DNA of 14,138 nucleotides, from contig CAYGZA010000173.1 in the NCBI GenBank assembly GCA_964354135.1, positions 1 through 14,138 of the forward strand, read 5' to 3'. This DNA is from CAYGZA01 sp964354135. Its GTDB lineage: Bacteria; Planctomycetota; Planctomycetia; Pirellulales; Thermoguttaceae. Shown one piece after another: positions 12,381 to 14,138 of this stretch. The notes beneath the pieces were generated by a model. The model made no database searches. It was not told the origin of the DNA and saw nothing but the letters and a program-made list of their open reading frames with translations. How positions within the stretch are numbered: position 1 is the stretch's first letter; each line of letters begins with the position of its first letter. A program made the translations under genes and the position numbers.

Positions 12381-12994
12381 TCGCTACTCCGCACTAGCCG
12401 CACCGCCGCCACCACGTAGATCAGCCCCGAGTAGACCGTCAGGATCACTGCGGACCAGACCGACACCACCAAGGTCCACGTCAGCCACGCGGGGGCCGTG
12501 CCGCCGTCGCTGATGGAATCCAGGTACACCAGGCACGTCGGGGCCGCAATGCACTGCACGACCATCTTCACCTTGCCCGACGTGTTCGCGGAGAAATCGG
12601 AGCCCTGGTCTTCGATGAAGCTCCGCAGCGCCGTCACCAGAAGCTCGCGCCCCACCAAGACCACCACCATCCAGGCCCGCAAGCCCAGCGGGACCTTGGC
12701 CATTTCCGGAATCGCCGCCAGGAAGATGAACGTCCCGCAGATGATCACCTTGTCGGCGAAGGGGTCCAGGATCCGGCCCAGGGCGGTGATCTGGTGCCAC
12801 TTCCTGGCGAAGTACCCGTCCAGCCAATCGGTTCCCGCGGCGATGACGAAGAGCACCATGCTCACCAGGTACGACTCCGCGGCGATCAGGCAGAACATGA
12901 TCACCGCCAGGATCAGCCGCAGGCCGGTCAGTTGATTCGGGAGGTTAAAGGCGGTCGCCCAGAGGCGTCTGGCTCGATCGGCGCGAACCGACAT
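12377..12994 (-). CDS. pgsA: CDP-diacylglycerol-glycerol-3-phosphate 3-phosphatidyltransferase
   Basis: This 205-residue inner-membrane enzyme of the CDP-alcohol phosphatidyltransferase family makes phosphatidylglycerophosphate from CDP-diacylglycerol and glycerol 3-phosphate, the committed step to phosphatidylglycerol and cardiolipin. The catalytic signature D-x2-DG-x2-AR-x8-G-x3-D-x3-D is intact (D56, D59, G60, A63, R64, G73, D77, D81). The N-terminal NLPNQLTGLRL (17-27) is typical of PgsA. Several hydrophobic segments follow (about 27-52, 83-96, 107-122, 142-158, 170-200). The SD AAGGAG (13000-13005) lies 5 nt from the ATG. The gene starts 12 bp after the rimO stop and overlaps the CPBP gene by 4 bp. 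A related family member such as phosphatidylserine synthase is less likely given the length and N-terminus. Confidence 0.92.
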   Translation of the reverse strand: MSVRADRARRLWATAFNLPNQLTGLRLILAVIMFCLIAAESYLVSMVLFVIAAGTDWLDGYFARKWHQITALGRILDPFADKVIICGTFIFLAAIPEMAKVPLGLRAWMVVVLVGRELLVTALRSFIEDQGSDFSANTSGKVKMVVQCIAAPTCLVYLDSISDGGTAPAWLTWTLVVSVWSAVILTVYSGLIYVVAAVRLVRSSE

Positions 12995-13006
12995 GGTCTC
13001 TCCTTG

Positions 13007-14138
13007 CTAACGCGGATCGCCCACCGCTACGGCCACCAAGTCGTAGTCTCGGACGGCCACGATCTCGCACGGAACCAACCGGCCGGGGGCCAGGCCCTCG
13101 CCCGTCACGTAAACCGCCCCGTCCACGTCGGGGGCGTCGGCGTAGCTCCGTCCCACAAAGGCGTTCGTCTCGCCGGGAATGCAACTGTCGATCAGAATAT
13201 CCAATTGCCGCCCGACTTGCGACCGGTTCCACCGGAAGGCGATCTTCTGCTGGGCGGCCATCAGCCGGTCGTGCCGGGCCTGGGCAACCTCCGGCGGACA
13301 ACGCCCCGGCAGCCGGGCGGCCGGTGTGTCGGGCTCGAGCGAGTACACAAAGACCCCCAGCCGCTCAAACCGCCGCTGGACCACAAACCGATACAGCTCC
13401 TCGAATTGCTCCTCCGTCTCCCCGGGAAACCCCGTCATCAGGGTGGTCCGCAGCACGAGCCCCGCGATCCGCGTGCGGAGCCGGTCCAAGAGCCGTTCGG
13501 TCTCCTTGCGGGTTACCTGCCGCTTCATTCGCCGCAGGATGGTGTCGTTGACGTGCTGAAGCGGCAAGTCCAGGTAGGGTAATACCTTGCGGCCGGAAGC
13601 CAACACCTCGACCAGCTCGTCCGTGAAGTGCATCGGGTAGAGGTACATGAGCCGGATCCACTCCAGCCCTTTCACTTCCTCCAAGCGGACCAAGAGCCGC
13701 GCCAGTTGCGGCTCGCCGCCACGCTCCAGGCCGTAGAAGCTGGTGTCCTGGGCAATGAGGATCAGTTCCCGGGCCCCGTCGGCGGCCAACTGCTCGGCCT
13801 CGGCCACGACCTGGTCGATCGGCTTGCTGGCGTATCCTCCCCTCATGTTGGGGATGGAGCAGAACGTACACAGCCGGTCGCACCCCTCGGCGATTTTCAC
13901 GTAGGCGAGGTGGCGGGGCGTGAGCCGCAGCCTGTCCCCATCCGGAAGGGGGCACGCGGGAGCAGGCCGAAACACGGTGTTCTCCCGAGCCCCGTGAGCA
14001 CCGCCTTCAGTGACCCGCCCGACAGCCCGGGCAATCTCCTCCCGGCCAAACACCCCCACCACCGAGTCGACCCCGGGGCATTGCTCCAGGAGCCCTTCCT
14101 TGTCGCGCTCCGCCAGGCAGCCGGCCACGATCACGCCG
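13007..14138 (-). CDS. rimO: Ribosomal protein S12 methylthiotransferase RimO, 5' end missing
   Basis: About 376 C-terminal residues are present; some 80 N-terminal ones lie beyond the right edge. The GTG at 14134 is internal, as the VIVAGCLAERD segment it opens is the third-cysteine region of the UPF0004 domain. RimO is a radical-SAM enzyme with two iron-sulfur clusters that adds a methylthio group to an aspartate of ribosomal protein S12. The radical-SAM motif CDRLCTFC (Cx3Cx2C) is intact, followed by SIPNMRGGYASKPID. Other family signs are YLYPMHFTDELV, YLDLPLQHVNDTILRRMKR and TGFPGETEEQF. The C-terminal TRAM domain with RSYADAPDVDGAVYV is characteristic of RimO rather than MiaB. It is the first visible gene of the rimO-pgsA-CPBP operon. 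Confidence 0.93.
   Translation of the reverse strand, partial: GVIVAGCLAERDKEGLLEQCPGVDSVVGVFGREEIARAVGRVTEGGAHGARENTVFRPAPACPLPDGDRLRLTPRHLAYVKIAEGCDRLCTFCSIPNMRGGYASKPIDQVVAEAEQLAADGARELILIAQDTSFYGLERGGEPQLARLLVRLEEVKGLEWIRLMYLYPMHFTDELVEVLASGRKVLPYLDLPLQHVNDTILRRMKRQVTRKETERLLDRLRTRIAGLVLRTTLMTGFPGETEEQFEELYRFVVQRRFERLGVFVYSLEPDTPAARLPGRCPPEVAQARHDRLMAAQQKIAFRWNRSQVGRQLDILIDSCIPGETNAFVGRSYADAPDVDGAVYVTGEGLAPGRLVPCEIVAVRDYDLVAVAVGDPR

Noticed and set aside
13575..13587. A TAATACC half-site like the operator, inside rimO
   Set aside because: There is no TATTA partner 15 bp away, so it is a chance half-site.

Overview
The window is GC-rich bacterial DNA that most likely comes from a planctomycete. 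The main marker is a DUF1559 'prepilin-like' protein, with an N-terminal FTLVELLVVIAIIG segment and a C-terminal H-x9-DG motif, a family greatly expanded in that phylum. Supporting it are a very cysteine-rich secreted protein, a lipoprotein joining a thioredoxin-like fold to FG-GAP-type repeats, and GC-rich palindromic intergenic elements. The genes look chromosomal. I see no transposase, integrase, phage gene, CRISPR array, tRNA or rRNA.

Layout. (1) 1-311: 3' end of a cysteine synthase gene (+), facing a secreted 27-cysteine repeat protein (442-969, -). A strong hairpin at 351-384 lies between them. (2) 1365-1697: a stand-alone Hpt phosphotransfer protein (+), convergent with a divergent phosphoglycerate-kinase-like gene (1737-3131, -). 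An 87-bp inverted repeat lies just upstream of that gene. (3) 3356-5247: a DUF1559 protein gene and an exported FmdE-domain protein gene (both -). Each is preceded, 19-20 bp before its start codon, by the same palindrome, TATTACG-N11-CGTAATA. (4) 5419-7971: an 850-residue lipoprotein (-) with a LolA/DUF2092-like region, a TlpA-like domain lacking one CxxC cysteine, and an FG-GAP-like C-terminal half. (5) 8159-10403: a three-gene + operon of a LarA-like DUF2088 protein, the PLP-binding protein YggS and a YggU/DUF167 protein. It is divergent from the lipoprotein gene, and the candidate promoters lie back to back. (6) 10404-10885: a noncoding stretch with palindromic elements. (7) 10886-11437: a secreted CAP/SCP-domain protein (+), convergent with the rimO-pgsA-CPBP protease operon (11451-14138, -). 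The rimO gene runs off the right edge.

How the genes relate. The clearest regulatory signal is the shared palindrome at 4432-4458 and 5267-5293. It fits TATTA-N15-TAATA, the geometry I recall for NikR (nickel-responsive regulator) operators, and in the second copy it overlaps the expected transcription start behind a perfect TATAAT box. I therefore propose, as inference, that the FmdE-domain protein and the DUF1559 protein form a small co-regulated and possibly metal-responsive unit. Several other proteins are recognisable family members with altered key residues: the PGK-like protein, the LarA-like protein, the TlpA domain and the FmdE domain. They may have moved away from the textbook activity, so they should not be given standard enzyme names without testing.
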